Positions 16,996-27,248 are shown, numbered from the stretch's first letter. The stretch is DNA of 64,000 nt from Methylumidiphilus sp963753955 (GCA_963753955.1 CAVWEM010000005.1:310001-374000); one strand, 5' to 3'. Numbers and translations are program-made. Notes: a model not told the origin generated them from the sequence alone.

Positions 16996-18405
16996 TCAAT
17001 GATGGTGGGCGTGGGCATCTGCTTTTTTTGGCACCGCTTTCTTTGGGGATTGGGTCTCCGGCGCTTCCGCTTTGGGATTCTCTGAGACTGGCGTTTCTAC
17101 TTTTGGCGGCTCGGCTTTCGGTGGTTCAATGGCCAGTGTCTCCGCTTGTTGCGGTTCAGCCTTGGGTACTTCTGGCTTTGGCGGTTCAGCGGCAGGCACA
17201 GGCACCCCATCCTTTTTATGCCCACCCTCCCCATCTACCACCTTAAACGTCCCCGCCGTCATGCCCATCGAGCAGGACCAGGGAATCATCCCTTCCTGCT
17301 GCGGCGTGAATTCGATGATTTGCTCGCCCTTTTTCAGCGGTACGTCCAAGCCTAGTTTCGGCACCAACACCTCGGTAACGCAGGATTGCGCCTGGTCGTT
17401 GTGGATTTTCCACCGCACCGGCACACCTTTTTGCAGCACGATGACACCCGCGTTTTTATTGCCCTCGGAAAAACTCATATCTACGGTCTGGTAGCCCGAT
17501 CCCATGGTGGCGACCATATCCGCGCTCATGTCCACGCCCAGCCGATCCCGCATCTGCCCTTCTACCCATGCCAGCCCGGTGGTGAAATCGTAGCCTGCCC
17601 CGCTCAACACCAAGCCACGGTTGAGCATGATCGCGCCCAAGGCCAGCACGATAGCCCCGGAGAAGCGGATGATCTTCGGAGCCAACTGGGCCGAGGCCAG
17701 GCTGGTCAACAGGCCGAAGCCCATCATCACTGGCAAAGTCCCCAGGCCGAACACCAACATCATCTTGCCACCTTCCAAGGCGCTGCCGGTTCCCGCCGCC
17801 ATGACATACATGGCCTGCAAGGGGCCACAGATGATCATCAGGCCGTTGAGCAGGCCGATGACGAAAGGATGGCCGAAGCGCCTCGACTGTGCGCCGATGA
17901 AGCGCAGCAAGGTCGGCGGTGTCTTGATGCGGAAATTACGCAGGCCCGGCCAGACATTGAGCAGGCTCAGGCCGAACAGCACCAGAAACACGCCGGCCGC
18001 CATGCCGACCACGCCACGCACGAAGGGCGTGAAACTGATGATCGAGCCAATCAGGCCGAAACCCGCGCCGATAAGGGTGTAGGAAATCGTCTTGCCCAAG
18101 CCGTAAAGCAGATGACCGTTGAAGCGGAGCTTGCCGGTGGCGGTGGACTTGGTGGCATAGCTCAACACCAAGGCACCACACATGCCCACACAGTGAAAAC
18201 CGGTGAGAAACCCGACGGTGAACAGCAGCCCCAGGCCCATGTCCACGCCCAACTCGGGCATGCTGGAACTTGATCGTAGGCGGGCATCCAGGTAGACCAG
18301 TAGGCCAATGCCAGCCAGCGTGAACAGAAACGCCAAGACACGCTTGACCACGATGCGACAGCGGCTGGAAAAGTTGGGCGGGGTTTGATTCTTATGGATT
18401 TTCAA
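16996..18405 (-). CDS. TauE/SafE-type membrane protein with cupredoxin-like and Pro/His-rich tail
   Basis: This is a fusion of about 469 residues. The first 290 residues form a polytopic membrane domain like bacterial sulfite-exporter/cytochrome-oxidase-assembly proteins, with FLTGFHCVGMCGALVLSY and GLLNGLMIICGPLQAMYVMA. These cysteines and histidines are typical of copper-linked members. Residues 310-400 look like a cupredoxin fold with the ligand pattern SCVTE and later PWSCSMGMTAGTF. The tail is a run of PKAE/PKVE-type repeats ending in HAHHH, which could bind metal. A role in copper delivery fits the metal cluster 3 kb away, but this is inference. The start is uncertain: TTG at 18405 or an internal GTG. 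Confidence 0.82.
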   Translation of the reverse strand: MKIHKNQTPPNFSSRCRIVVKRVLAFLFTLAGIGLLVYLDARLRSSSSMPELGVDMGLGLLFTVGFLTGFHCVGMCGALVLSYATKSTATGKLRFNGHLLYGLGKTISYTLIGAGFGLIGSIISFTPFVRGVVGMAAGVFLVLFGLSLLNVWPGLRNFRIKTPPTLLRFIGAQSRRFGHPFVIGLLNGLMIICGPLQAMYVMAAGTGSALEGGKMMLVFGLGTLPVMMGFGLLTSLASAQLAPKIIRFSGAIVLALGAIMLNRGLVLSGAGYDFTTGLAWVEGQMRDRLGVDMSADMVATMGSGYQTVDMSFSEGNKNAGVIVLQKGVPVRWKIHNDQAQSCVTEVLVPKLGLDVPLKKGEQIIEFTPQQEGMIPWSCSMGMTAGTFKVVDGEGGHKKDGVPVPAAEPPKPEVPKAEPQQAETLAIEPPKAEPPKVETPVSENPKAEAPETQSPKKAVPKKADAHAHHH

Positions 18406-18810
18406 CGAGGTCTCTGTGGTATTTCTAAAAGAAGGATGTCAGTCGCTATTGGTCGATTGAGCAATAAACCTACCAGACGTTCCCATTTTAGCCGAATGTG
18501 CCAGGGATGGCCGTAAAGCCACCCGCTTTTCCCACCTACCCCGTACACTAACCCGTTGGCATCACTAGCACCTGTTTTGCCAGAAGTGCGGTGAAAGACT
18601 CAGGACGGGGAAAGCCTTTGCGACGCCTGCCGACGGCGGAGACTGTGTGAAATAACACACCGCATGAGCCAAATGCCGCGAAAACCTGCTTAATCCTCTG
18701 CGCTTTGCAAAAAAATATCGTATTTTCATAGGGTTACTACGTTGGCCCAAAGCTTGTAAGGTAAACGATATATTTCCTTAAAACGCTTAATCCACTCAAC
18801 GAGGTCGATC
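18406..18810. other. Non-coding stretch without recognisable feature
   Basis: About 400 bases lie between the TauE-type gene and a small plus-strand frame. I see no convincing coding frame, tRNA or repeat. An AT-rich patch with TTGCAA near 18705 and TATTTTC near 18720 could hold a promoter for the small frame at 18811, but this is weak. Confidence 0.3.
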
Positions 18811-19047
18811 ATGAACGACAAGCAAATCGCGATCATCGGGCAGCAAAACCCATCCGGCTCTATCTTGCTGGGCACGGGACTGGCCTTCGCTTCCCTGATT
18901 TTGGTGCCCGCCCTCGCCGTGTCTTTGGGGATAGGGCCTAGCGTCACCGGTGCCCTGCGCATCGCACTGATGAAAGCCTCCCACCGCGCCGTCGGCGGCT
19001 CCAACAGCGGTGCCGATGCGGCCATCACGACCTTTGCCTGCCACTAA
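18811..19047 (+). CDS. Small hypothetical membrane protein
   Basis: This 78-residue frame starts at an ATG with GAGGT nine bases upstream. Residues 15-42 form a hydrophobic segment (SILLGTGLAFASLILVPALA), followed by a small polar tail with SHRAVGGSNSGADAA. I recognise no family. The ribosome site and composition make it a plausible gene, but it could be spurious. Confidence 0.4.
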   Translation: MNDKQIAIIGQQNPSGSILLGTGLAFASLILVPALAVSLGIGPSVTGALRIALMKASHRAVGGSNSGADAAITTFACH

Positions 19048-19121
19048 TCCCCTCGTCAAGCCTTCTGGCTGTCCTTAAATCAGCCTGTCAAAAAATAAGC
19101 TGACAACTTCTAAGCATAAAA

Positions 19122-20010
19122 ATGAGAAAAAAATCAATGACGACGAGAAGTCCACGCTTCATGGGGATCACGGCGCTGGCGGTGGCAATCGCCGGTAGCT
19201 TTGTCGCCCAGCTAGCCATCGCCGACGCCAATACTGGCAACAACCATTCAAACCAGCCGTTGCTGATCAACGCCGACCTGCTTTTTGACGGTACCCAATT
19301 CCTGACCGGACAGGCTGTCCTCGTGCAGAACGGGAAGATCGTCCAGGTGGCACCGCCCAACAAGATCAAGGCTAAAGGTGCCCGCCTTGTGAATGTACCC
19401 GGCGGGACAATCGTGCCGGGATTCATCGATATGCACACCCACCACATCCTCAACGGGGTGCCGCCGCGACGGATACTGGAACACGGAGTGACCACGGCAC
19501 GCGACTTGGGGGGCCTGTGACCCCGGTCACCATCAAGCGGGCGATCAACGCCGGTGTGGACGAATGGGCGCATATGCCCTGTGACCCGCTGTCGGCCGGC
19601 GTGATTGCGAGCGCCGGGGCTAAAGGGGTGGCGATAGACGGCACCATCGACACAGAGGCGCAATGCACCGGCGTTCACGAAAACGCCGCAGCTCTCGTCG
19701 ATGCGGGGGCCAAACTCTACTATGCCACCGACATAGGCCACCCCGACATCCCTCATGGGATCGACGCCCAGGAAATCCGCATGGGGTTTAGCGCCGGGCT
19801 GGGCAACGGCATGTCGTTTCCGGCTGCGCTTACCCAGGCGCTCGTCTCGGCAACCAGCGAAGGCGGGAAATACAGATCGTAGCGGGCGCACCGGCCGACA
19901 TCATAGTGATCAGCAGCGATCCGCGTGGTGTGAAATTCAAGGAACTCGAATACCTTCGGTTGGTGGTCAAAGATGGTCAGGTGGTCATCGAACACGCTCT
20001 GGGGGAGTGA
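19122..20010 (+). pseudogene. Secreted amidohydrolase, internally deleted and frameshifted
   Basis: This is the remnant of a metal-dependent amidohydrolase of the imidazolonepropionase-like group. The first part has a signal-like N-terminus, then LLFDGTQFLTGQAVLVQNGK and the metal motif GFIDMHTHH, ending at ARDLGGL with a stop at 19520. A second part in another frame resumes at TIKRAINAGVDEWAHMPC and runs to YYATDIGHPDIPHGIDAQE and ATSEGGKYRS. A third frame supplies the closing VAGAPADIIVISSDPRG to 20010. About 100-150 residues expected between the first two parts, including a metal histidine, are missing, so the gene is a true pseudogene. Confidence 0.8.
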
Positions 20011-20216
20011 CGCTCCTGGCTCTGAGATCGACCTCTGGCACCCTGCCTGACCGCCCGCCCTTAAGCAAGACCTAATGGCGGGCGGTTTGGTAATGGGCGT
20101 TTGAAAATCCGCAGTTTCATGGTAAAAGCTGATCGTCTATTCCTTATCCTTAGGCTCCCATCGGGGATGTGCTATGGGGTGGGCCAATCCTCTTCAATCA
20201 GCCAGCCACAGTTCCC

Positions 20217-21417
20217 ATGAAACCGGACTTCCGCTCAGCGGAATTCATTTCCGACCCCTATCCCCTTTACGCCCGTTTGCGCGAACAGACGCCAGTTTAT
20301 CCACTGGCTCCGCAAACCTGGCCGGTGACACGTTACCCTGACGCCGACCAGGTGCTGAGAGATTCGCGCTTGGGCAAGGATTTCCCTTCCGTCTTGGCCC
20401 GCCGCTACGGACGGGACATGGGCGAAGAACCGGCTTTCCGCATCATCAACGCATTCCTGCTGTTGATGAACCCTCCCGCCCACACCCGTCTGCGTGGCTT
20501 GGTCAGCAAGGCTTTCAGTGTCCGGCTGGCGAACGGGTTGCGCGCTCTGGCTCAAAAAATAGCGGAAAATCTGGTGGACGGCTGGATAGGCCAAGGTCAG
20601 GCGGATCTGGTGGAGGTGTTCAATTATCCGCTGACGGTGCGCATGATCTGCGCCATGCTCGATATAGAGTTGGAATACAGCCTGGAATTCCGAGCCGAAA
20701 CCCAGGCGCTGATAAAAACCTTCGAACTCGCCCCCCTGACCGCAGCCGAACTCACCGCCGCCAATGCCGCCGCGCTGCGCTTCGAGGAATTTTTCCGGAC
20801 GATTTGTCGACAGCGGAGAAAAAAACCGGGCGGCGATCTGGTCTCTCTGCTGTTGCGGGCCGAAGACGGCGGCGACCGCCTAGGCGAGGATGAAATCATC
20901 GCCAATATTGTCATGCTGTTCATCGCCGGCGATGAAACCACCGCCAACATGCTAGGCAACTCCTTGGCGCTGGCTGTTCCGCCACAATAGGCAACTGGAA
21001 CGGTTACGCGCCGAGCCTGGCTTGCTGCCGAAAGCCGTGGAGGAATGCCTGCGCTTCGACACCTCTGTGCAAATCGCCGCCCGCGTGGCCCTGCAAGCCG
21101 TGGAATTAAACGGCGTCCCCATCGCCAGCGGCGACACCGTCTATCTTGCCATAGGCGCGGCGAACCGCGACCCGGCGATATTCGACGAGCCGGATCGCTT
21201 TGACATCGACCGGCCCGAAGCCACACCCAAGGCGCTGTCGTTCGGTGGCGGCGCCCATTATTGCCTGGGCGCGAGGCTGGCGCGCATCGAGTTGGAAACC
21301 GCGCTCGAAACCCTGTTCCGCCGTCTGCCGAACCTAAGCATCAAGAACCCGGATAGTCTACAATGGAAGCCGACTTTCACCGTCAGGGGACTGGAATCCC
21401 TGTCGGCGGTATGGTAG
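20217..21417 (+). CDS. Cytochrome P450 (frameshifted)
   Basis: This is a soluble bacterial P450 of about 400 residues. The first frame (20217 to about 20975) contains the N-terminal SDPYPLYARLREQTPVY, MNPPAHTRLRGLV and the I-helix LFIAGDETTANML. A second frame to 21417 contains the ExxR motif EECLRFD, the FDIDRPE segment and the haem-cysteine loop FGGGAHYCLGARLAR. The shift occurs between GNSLAL and LFRHNRQLERL. All key residues are present, so one sequence error would restore an active monooxygenase. No redox partner gene is adjacent; the substrate is unknown. I chose the ATG at 20217 because the family N-terminus begins there. Confidence 0.88.
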
Positions 21418-21491
21418 AAAAATGGGGCGCAAGGCTTGCCTTGCGCCCCAGCCGGACAAAGCCTCTGTACGCAACCGATTGAACGTACACC

Positions 21492-21674
21492 ATGAACGAC
21501 AATACCCACAAAGCCTGCGACCTGTGCGGCCTGCCCGTCGAAACCCCCGACTTCAGTCTGATGACTGTCAACGGCCGCAAGCATTTCTGTTGCGAAGGTT
21601 GCCATGGCATCTACCAAATGCTGCATGAAGGGGAAATCATTGGGGACGGGGATGCCAATCTTGCCGCCAGCTAA
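21492..21674 (+). CDS. Small TRASH-like metal-binding protein
   Basis: This 60-residue protein has the pattern CDLCGLPVETPDF followed by KHFCCEGCHGIYQM. It resembles the isolated N-terminal metal-binding region found in some P-type copper ATPases (ATPase-associated, PF12156-like). The paired cysteines should bind a soft metal such as copper. It opens a plus-strand cluster that ends with a CopA-type ATPase, so a metal-buffering or delivery role is likely. Confidence 0.75.
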   Translation: MNDNTHKACDLCGLPVETPDFSLMTVNGRKHFCCEGCHGIYQMLHEGEIIGDGDANLAAS

Positions 21675-21737
21675 ACCCGAAAACAGCGGTTAAATTAACC
21701 GAATCTTTTTTCACACCCAAACTAAGAGAGGCCATCC

Positions 21738-22160
21738 ATGGCACATGTACACGGTGCCGCCGCCAACGCGGCACAGACAAGCAAACACGCGGCTCATGCC
21801 GCCCACGGCGCACATGCTGCCCACGGTGCGCACACCGCGCACGCGGGACACAGCATGGTGCGAATGGCCGAAGCCGCTCCCACGGCGGTTTCCTTCCACA
21901 ACGTGGCAAAAGGCGCGGCGGCGACAGGTGCCGTCGCAGTGGCAGGCAAAAAAGCGGGGAAATCATTCACGGGCAGGGTCTTCAGCCATCCTTTGGTATT
22001 GTTCGGCCTAGGCGTGGCCGTGGGCTACGCGATCCACAAATACCGCAAGGAAATCATCGAATCCGCTAACCGGGCGACGGAAAAAAGCAAGGATTTTGTC
22101 CTGCAACAGCGGGAAAACCTTGAAGATCTGGTCGCGGAAACCCACGAGTCCGAAAACTAA
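21738..22160 (+). CDS. His/Ala-rich membrane-anchored protein of the metal cluster
   Basis: This 140-residue protein has an N-terminal third made of AAHGAHAAHGAHTAH-type repeats, with more than ten histidines. A Gly-rich linker, one hydrophobic helix (LVLFGLGVAVGYAIH) and an amphipathic, charged C-terminal helix follow. The histidine repeats suggest metal binding; the helix suggests anchoring next to the ATPase. I recognise only distant similarity to small helical DUF5132-like proteins. It has a GAGAGG site eleven bases before the ATG. Confidence 0.7.
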   Translation: MAHVHGAAANAAQTSKHAAHAAHGAHAAHGAHTAHAGHSMVRMAEAAPTAVSFHNVAKGAAATGAVAVAGKKAGKSFTGRVFSHPLVLFGLGVAVGYAIHKYRKEIIESANRATEKSKDFVLQQRENLEDLVAETHESEN

Positions 22161-22219
22161 CCGTTTTGACCGCCGACGCACACGCCCACGCCGGGCGCGG
22201 CCAATGGGATAAGCCAGCC

Positions 22220-22818
22220 ATGTCTATTGCCAAGAAAATTTATATCCGCTACCGCGCCGAAGGACACTTGCGCTTCGCCGTGCCGCAGGAATTCTGCCAT
22301 CCACAGGTGGCGCGACAAATCGAAGAGGGATTGAAACAGGCGGAGGGCGTATACCGCATCGATCTGTACCCACGCCAAGGGAAACTTTCCATCCGCTACA
22401 TCGAGGGGGTGACCCATTTCAAAGCTGTGGCCCGCGCCCTGTTTGAACTCGTGACCGGCATCCAAATCCCCGCCGTCGAACCCTCCTGCTGTGCCGGCGG
22501 CGACTGGTCCAGCAAGAACGGCAGCCCGGCGTGGGCGGCTGGCTGAAGTCCAAATACCAGGAGGTGAAGGAAACCTTTACGGCGATGGGAATTGTCGTCC
22601 GCTCCGTCGGCAAAGCCAGGACGACGGCACTCTCGCCGGAAAAACAGAAGTTCGCCATGGACTTCCTCACCGACATCCTGGTGCTTTATCTAATCAGGCT
22701 GCATTGGCACATGATCCTGACCGAGTGGATGAAGCGTCCCTGGCAATACCGTGGCGAATGGATGGCGACGTTCTACCTAATTTTCCTCCTGGTCCGTTCC
22801 AAAAAACCCAAAGAATAG
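22220..22818 (+). CDS. HMA2-type protein with C-terminal membrane segment (frameshifted)
   Basis: The first frame (from the ATG at 22220) encodes an HMA2-like ferredoxin fold lacking CxxC: IAKKIYIRYRAEGHLRFAV through VYRIDLYPRQGKLSIRY, with a CC pair near its end. A second frame from 22531 encodes GGWLKSKYQEVKETFTAMG and two hydrophobic stretches (DILVLYLIRLHWHMI and TFYLIFLLVRS). The frames overlap by 16 bases, and one base missing in CCGGCG near 22527 would fuse them. A separate GTG-started gene at 22531 is the alternative. It ends 8 bases before the ATPase gene. Confidence 0.65.
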
Positions 22819-22826
22819 AGTCCATC

Positions 22827-25277
22827 ATGGCAACAGGCACTCTCCCCCTCAAGCATTGCCAGGTCATCCACCAAACGCAGCGGAGGGTGCGCATTGTCGC
22901 CCCCAGCCTGCGCAAAGAACCCGAACGCGCCTATCTCTACGAAATCCTGCTGCGCAAGCACCCTGCCGTCCGCCACATCCGCCTGACGGCGGACATTGGC
23001 TCGGTGGCGGTCTGGTTCGATCCCAAAGCGCTGCCGGCACCTAGGCTGTTCACCTTGCTTGATGCGGTGTTGGGCAACCTAGGCACGGCCTCGCCTTTCC
23101 ACAAAACCCAGGCCATCGAAGACAGCAACCAGCCGGAGCGCGATTTCAACCTCGCCGTGGATGGCATGACCTGCGCATCCTGCGCCCTGCTGATTGAAAT
23201 GGTGTTGAAGCGCGACCCTCGTGTGGTGGACGCCAAAGTCAACTTCGCCACCGAAACCGCCATGGTGCGGGCGCGGATGGACCGCGAGACACTGGGCAGC
23301 AAACTAGGCGGCATCGGCTACCGCGTCCATTCGCTGGACAGCATCGCGCAGCGGCGGCTGCAATTGGAGCGGGAGAACCGGCGGATTGACAATGCCTGGA
23401 AACGTTTCCTCTGGGCTGGCGTGTTAAGCGCCCCGGCCATCGTGCTGGGCATGTTCGCCAAACACACGCCGCTCGTCGGCGTGGTGGAACTGATCCTCAC
23501 CGCCCCGGTGGTGCTATGGAGCGGCTGGCCGTTCTTCGACAAAGCAGCCAAGCTCGCCAAACAAAAATCGGCCAATATGGACAGCCTTGTCGCCTTAGGT
23601 ATCGGCTCGGCCTTCGGCTACAGCTTGGTTTCGCTGCTGCGCGGCAAGATGGAACTCTATTTTGAAGCCGCCGCCGCCATCGTCGCCTTCGTGCTGCTGG
23701 GGCGGTGGCTGGACGAACGCGCCAAAGGCCAGGCCCACGAAGCCATACGCAAACTCATCGACCTCCAGCCGCAAACCGCCAACGTGCTGCGCGACGGCCA
23801 GGAGTCCACGATCCCCATCGACGATGTCAAAGTCGGCGACATCCTGCTAGTGCGCCCCGGCGAGCGCATCCCCACCGACGGCGAAGTGGTCTACGGCCTG
23901 TCCACGGTGGACGAATCCATGCTGACCGGAGAATCCATGCCAGTGGTCAAGGAACCCGGCCAGCGCGTAACTGGCGGATGCATCAACGGCAACGGCTCGT
24001 TGCACATCCGCGCCACCGCCATCGGCGCGGACACCGTGCTGGCCGGCATCGTGCGCATGGTGGAGCAGGCGCAGAGCGGCAAGCTGCCCATCCAAAAAAT
24101 GGTCGATGAAGTCTCCGCCGTGTTTGTGCCGGTGGTCATGGGCATCGCCGCCGCCACCTTCATTGGCTGGCTCGCGGTCGGCGGCAGCCCGGCACAAGCC
24201 TTCGGTGCGGCCATCACCGTGCTGCTCATCGCCTGCCCCTGCGCACTTGGCTTGGCAACGCCGGCGGCGATCATGGTCGGTACCGGCCAAGCCGCCCAAC
24301 GCGGCATCTTCATCCGCAACGGCGAAAGCCTGGAAATGGCCTCCAAACTCACCGCGATAGTCTTCGACAAGACCGGCACCATCACCGAAGGCAAGCCGCA
24401 AGTCACCGACTTGGTGAACCTGTCCGCGCTGTCCGACGACGGACTGCTGGCACTGGCCGGCGCGGCGGAACTGCATTCCGAGCATTTCTTAGGCAAAGCC
24501 ATCGTCGCCCATGCCCGCGAACGGGCCTTGTGCCTGGAAGAACCCGCCTCCTTCCAAAGCGAACCGGGCCGAGGCGTCCAAGCCCAGATTGGCGAGCGCA
24601 CTTTGTTCATCGGCAACCGCCAGTGGCTGGAGGAACAAGCTATCGCCACCGATCAGGCGAAAGACATTGCCGCCCAACTCGGCAGCCAAGGCAAAACCCC
24701 GGTATACCTGGCGCTGGACGGGCAACTCGCGGCGGTGTTCGGCATCGCCGACAAAGCCCGCCCCAACGCCAAGCAGGCCATCGCCAACCTCCATGCGATG
24801 GGCGTTAAAACCCTGATGGCCACCGGCGACGTGCCTGCCGCCGCCCACTACATCGCCCAACTGGTCGGCATTGACGAAGTGATCGCCCAAGCCCGTCCCG
24901 AAGGCAAGCTCGCCATCATCCGCGATTTGCAAGCCAAGGGCGAAAAAGTCGGCATGATCGGCGACGGCATCAACGATGCCCCGGCGCTGGCCGCCGCCGA
25001 CGTCAGCATCGCCATTGGCGGCGGTGCCGACGTGGCCATGCAGACCGCCGACCTCACCTTGGTCAACGGCGACATCAGCAAAGCCGCCGAGGCCATGGAA
25101 CTCAGCAGCTTCACCATCCGCGTCATCCGCCAAAACCTGCTCTGGGCCTTCGGCTACAACACCGTTGCCATCCCCGTCGCCGCGCTGGGCAAGCTCAACC
25201 CGATGATCGCCTCGGCAGCGATGGCGATGAGTTCGGTTTCGGTGGTATTGAATTCTTTGCGCTTGCAGAAGAAGTAA
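22827..25277 (+). CDS. copA: Copper-type P1B ATPase
   Basis: This 816-residue heavy-metal pump starts at the ATG at 22827; the open frame extends upstream in a different context. It has a degenerate HMA-like N-terminus (RRVRIVAPSLRKEPERAYL), then a true HMA domain with GMTCASCA, the actuator motif LTGESMPV, the transport motif ACPCALGLATPAA, the phosphorylation site FDKTGTITEGKPQ and the hinge GDGINDAPALAAADV. CPC marks Cu(I) transport, most likely efflux to the periplasm. It is the last gene of the metal cluster. The symbol is assigned by family, not proven function. Confidence 0.9.
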   Translation: MATGTLPLKHCQVIHQTQRRVRIVAPSLRKEPERAYLYEILLRKHPAVRHIRLTADIGSVAVWFDPKALPAPRLFTLLDAVLGNLGTASPFHKTQAIEDSNQPERDFNLAVDGMTCASCALLIEMVLKRDPRVVDAKVNFATETAMVRARMDRETLGSKLGGIGYRVHSLDSIAQRRLQLERENRRIDNAWKRFLWAGVLSAPAIVLGMFAKHTPLVGVVELILTAPVVLWSGWPFFDKAAKLAKQKSANMDSLVALGIGSAFGYSLVSLLRGKMELYFEAAAAIVAFVLLGRWLDERAKGQAHEAIRKLIDLQPQTANVLRDGQESTIPIDDVKVGDILLVRPGERIPTDGEVVYGLSTVDESMLTGESMPVVKEPGQRVTGGCINGNGSLHIRATAIGADTVLAGIVRMVEQAQSGKLPIQKMVDEVSAVFVPVVMGIAAATFIGWLAVGGSPAQAFGAAITVLLIACPCALGLATPAAIMVGTGQAAQRGIFIRNGESLEMASKLTAIVFDKTGTITEGKPQVTDLVNLSALSDDGLLALAGAAELHSEHFLGKAIVAHARERALCLEEPASFQSEPGRGVQAQIGERTLFIGNRQWLEEQAIATDQAKDIAAQLGSQGKTPVYLALDGQLAAVFGIADKARPNAKQAIANLHAMGVKTLMATGDVPAAAHYIAQLVGIDEVIAQARPEGKLAIIRDLQAKGEKVGMIGDGINDAPALAAADVSIAIGGGADVAMQTADLTLVNGDISKAAEAMELSSFTIRVIRQNLLWAFGYNTVAIPVAALGKLNPMIASAAMAMSSVSVVLNSLRLQKK

Positions 25278-25319
25278 GGCAAGCCCGCTTTGAGCGCGGA
25301 AACGCCCCCTGGAAAAACC

Positions 25320-26381
25320 ATGAAAACAGTAAAACTTTCCGAATTGTCCAAGCATCTCGCCGCGCAAGGGCTTCCCAACCAAACCGAAGGCCCGGGCGAT
25401 CCGTGCATCCACGGCGTGACGACGCTTGAAGAGGCGGGGGAAGGTGAAATCAGCTTCCTGGCAAACCCCAAATACCGCTCCAAATTGTTTGAGACCCAGG
25501 CGACGGCGGCAATCATCGGCTTGGACGATCCAGCCCCTGAACCGCTCGCCGTGATCCGCTGCAAAGATCCCTACGGTGCCGTGGCCATGGCGATCAAATT
25601 CATCCACGGTGTGCGCCAACATCCCCATTGGGGCCGCGACCCGCGCACGGAAATCGCCGTTTCCGCCCGCATCGGCAAAAATGCCAATATCGGGCCTTTC
25701 GTGACCATCGACGAAGAGGTTTCCATCGGCGACAACGCCACCTTGTATCCCGGCTGTTATATCGGCAAGGGAGCGACCCTGGGCGACGATGTGACGCTTT
25801 ATCCCAACGTGGTGATCTACGACGGCAGCCGCGTCGGCAACCGGGTGAGCCTTCATGCCAACACCGTGGTCGGCCAGGATGGACTGGGCTATGCCTCGGT
25901 TGGTGGCCGCTGGATGAAGATCCCCCAAGCGGGATGGGCCACTATTGAGGACGACGTGGAAATGGGTGCTTGTTGTGCCATCGACCGCGCGACCTTGGGG
26001 GAAACGCGGGTAGGCAAAGGAAGCAAATTCAGCGACGGGGTAGTGATAGGCCATGGAACCAAGGTAGGCGCCCACGCCATATTCGTCGCCCAGACCGGAC
26101 TCGCTGGCTCCGTCACCGTTGGGGAACATGTCACGATGGGTGGCCAAGTCGGCGTCGCTGGGCATCTTTCCATCGGCGACAATGTCACCATCGGCGCAAA
26201 AAGCGGGATATGGAGCGACATCCCCGCCAATGAGCGCTATTTTGGCGTTCCCGCTTTCCCATGGAAACAGTTCTGGCGTCAAATCGCGGCTGTCAAGGAA
26301 TTGCCCAATCTGTTGAAAAAGCTGCGCCACCTGGAATCTGAAGTGAAAGTCTTGCGCGCCAAGATTGCCAATGATGGATAA
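25320..26381 (+). CDS. lpxD: UDP-3-O-acylglucosamine N-acyltransferase
   Basis: LpxD adds the N-linked acyl chain in lipid A synthesis. The 353-residue protein has the N-terminal uridine-binding part (LSELSKHLAAQGLP, GEISFLANPKY). Long left-handed-beta-helix hexapeptide repeats follow (IGKNANIGPFVTI, IGDNATLYPG) with the catalytic region VIGHGTKVGAH. The ATG at 25320 was chosen over an in-frame start ten codons upstream because the family begins with K-x-V-x-LSEL. Its stop overlaps the lpxI start, linking two lipid A steps. Confidence 0.93.
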   Translation: MKTVKLSELSKHLAAQGLPNQTEGPGDPCIHGVTTLEEAGEGEISFLANPKYRSKLFETQATAAIIGLDDPAPEPLAVIRCKDPYGAVAMAIKFIHGVRQHPHWGRDPRTEIAVSARIGKNANIGPFVTIDEEVSIGDNATLYPGCYIGKGATLGDDVTLYPNVVIYDGSRVGNRVSLHANTVVGQDGLGYASVGGRWMKIPQAGWATIEDDVEMGACCAIDRATLGETRVGKGSKFSDGVVIGHGTKVGAHAIFVAQTGLAGSVTVGEHVTMGGQVGVAGHLSIGDNVTIGAKSGIWSDIPANERYFGVPAFPWKQFWRQIAAVKELPNLLKKLRHLESEVKVLRAKIANDG

Positions 26382-27236
26382 TCAAAGCACACTGGGCGTG
26401 ATCGCCGGCGCGGGCCAGTTCCCCTTCATGGTCGTCGAGGGTGCCAGGCGGGCCGGACTTCGCGTCGTGGTTTTGGGCCTGCGGGAAATCGCCGATCCTA
26501 AAATTGCCAAACTGGCGGACGAATTCCACTGGGTGGCACCCTTGCGCTTGGGCGCATGGATCAGGACACTGGACGGCTGCGACGCGAGCCGCGCCGTCAT
26601 GGCCGGCTATGTCCGCAAGCCTGACATGTACCGCCCTTTTGGAATTCTAAGTTTCCTGCCAGACTGGCTGTTCCTCAAGCTTTGGTTCCTGGAGATTCCC
26701 GACAAACGCAATGACACGGTGCTGGGGGCGGTGGCGAATCTTCTCGCCTGGCACGGCATCGTCCTCGAAGACGTGACCGCCTACTGCCCTGAGGCTGTCG
26801 CCCCGGAGGGAGCATTGGGTTCCTGTGAACTTAGCCACAGCCAGCGCCGCGACCTGGAATTCGGCTGGGCCATTGCCAAAGAGATGGGGAGGCTAGACAT
26901 CGGCCAATCCATCGCGGTGAAAAACGCCGAGGAATCCTCGCCGTCGAGGCTATCGAGGGAACAGATCGGATGATCGAGCGGGCAGGCGGACTCTGCAAAA
27001 GCGGCGGATGGATGATGATAAAGGTCGCCAAGCCGGACCAGGACATGCGTTTCGACGTGCCCACCATTGGCCCCCAAACCATCGAAAATCTTAATCGGCA
27101 AGGCGCCAGCGCACTCGCGATAGAGGCAGGCAAAACCGTCATCGTCGATTTGCCGAAAACCCTGGCCATCGCCGAGGATTGCGGCATCGTCCTGGTCGCA
27201 GTGCGTGATAGCCGGACTTCGGAATCAAAGGCATAA
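26371..27236 (+). CDS. lpxI: UDP-2,3-diacylglucosamine diphosphatase LpxI (frameshifted)
   Basis: LpxI hydrolyses UDP-2,3-diacylglucosamine to lipid X, replacing LpxH in many bacteria. The first frame gives TLGVIAGAGQFPFMVVEGAR, MAGYVRKP and the central TVLGAVANLL. It then shifts near 26930, and the second frame continues GILAVEAIEGTDRMIERAGG and KVAKPDQDMRFDVPTIGPQTI to 27236. The shift falls at GCCGAGGAATCC. One indel restores a protein of about 288 residues, the family size. The ATG at 26371 or 26374 overlaps the lpxD stop. Confidence 0.88.
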
Positions 27237-27248
27237 CGGATTCAATCC

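Noticed and set aside
21738..21860. GCxCAC-rich repeats as a CRISPR or tandem array
   Set aside because: They are codons for the AAHGAH histidine repeats within one gene; there are no spacers. I saw no CRISPR array anywhere in the window.
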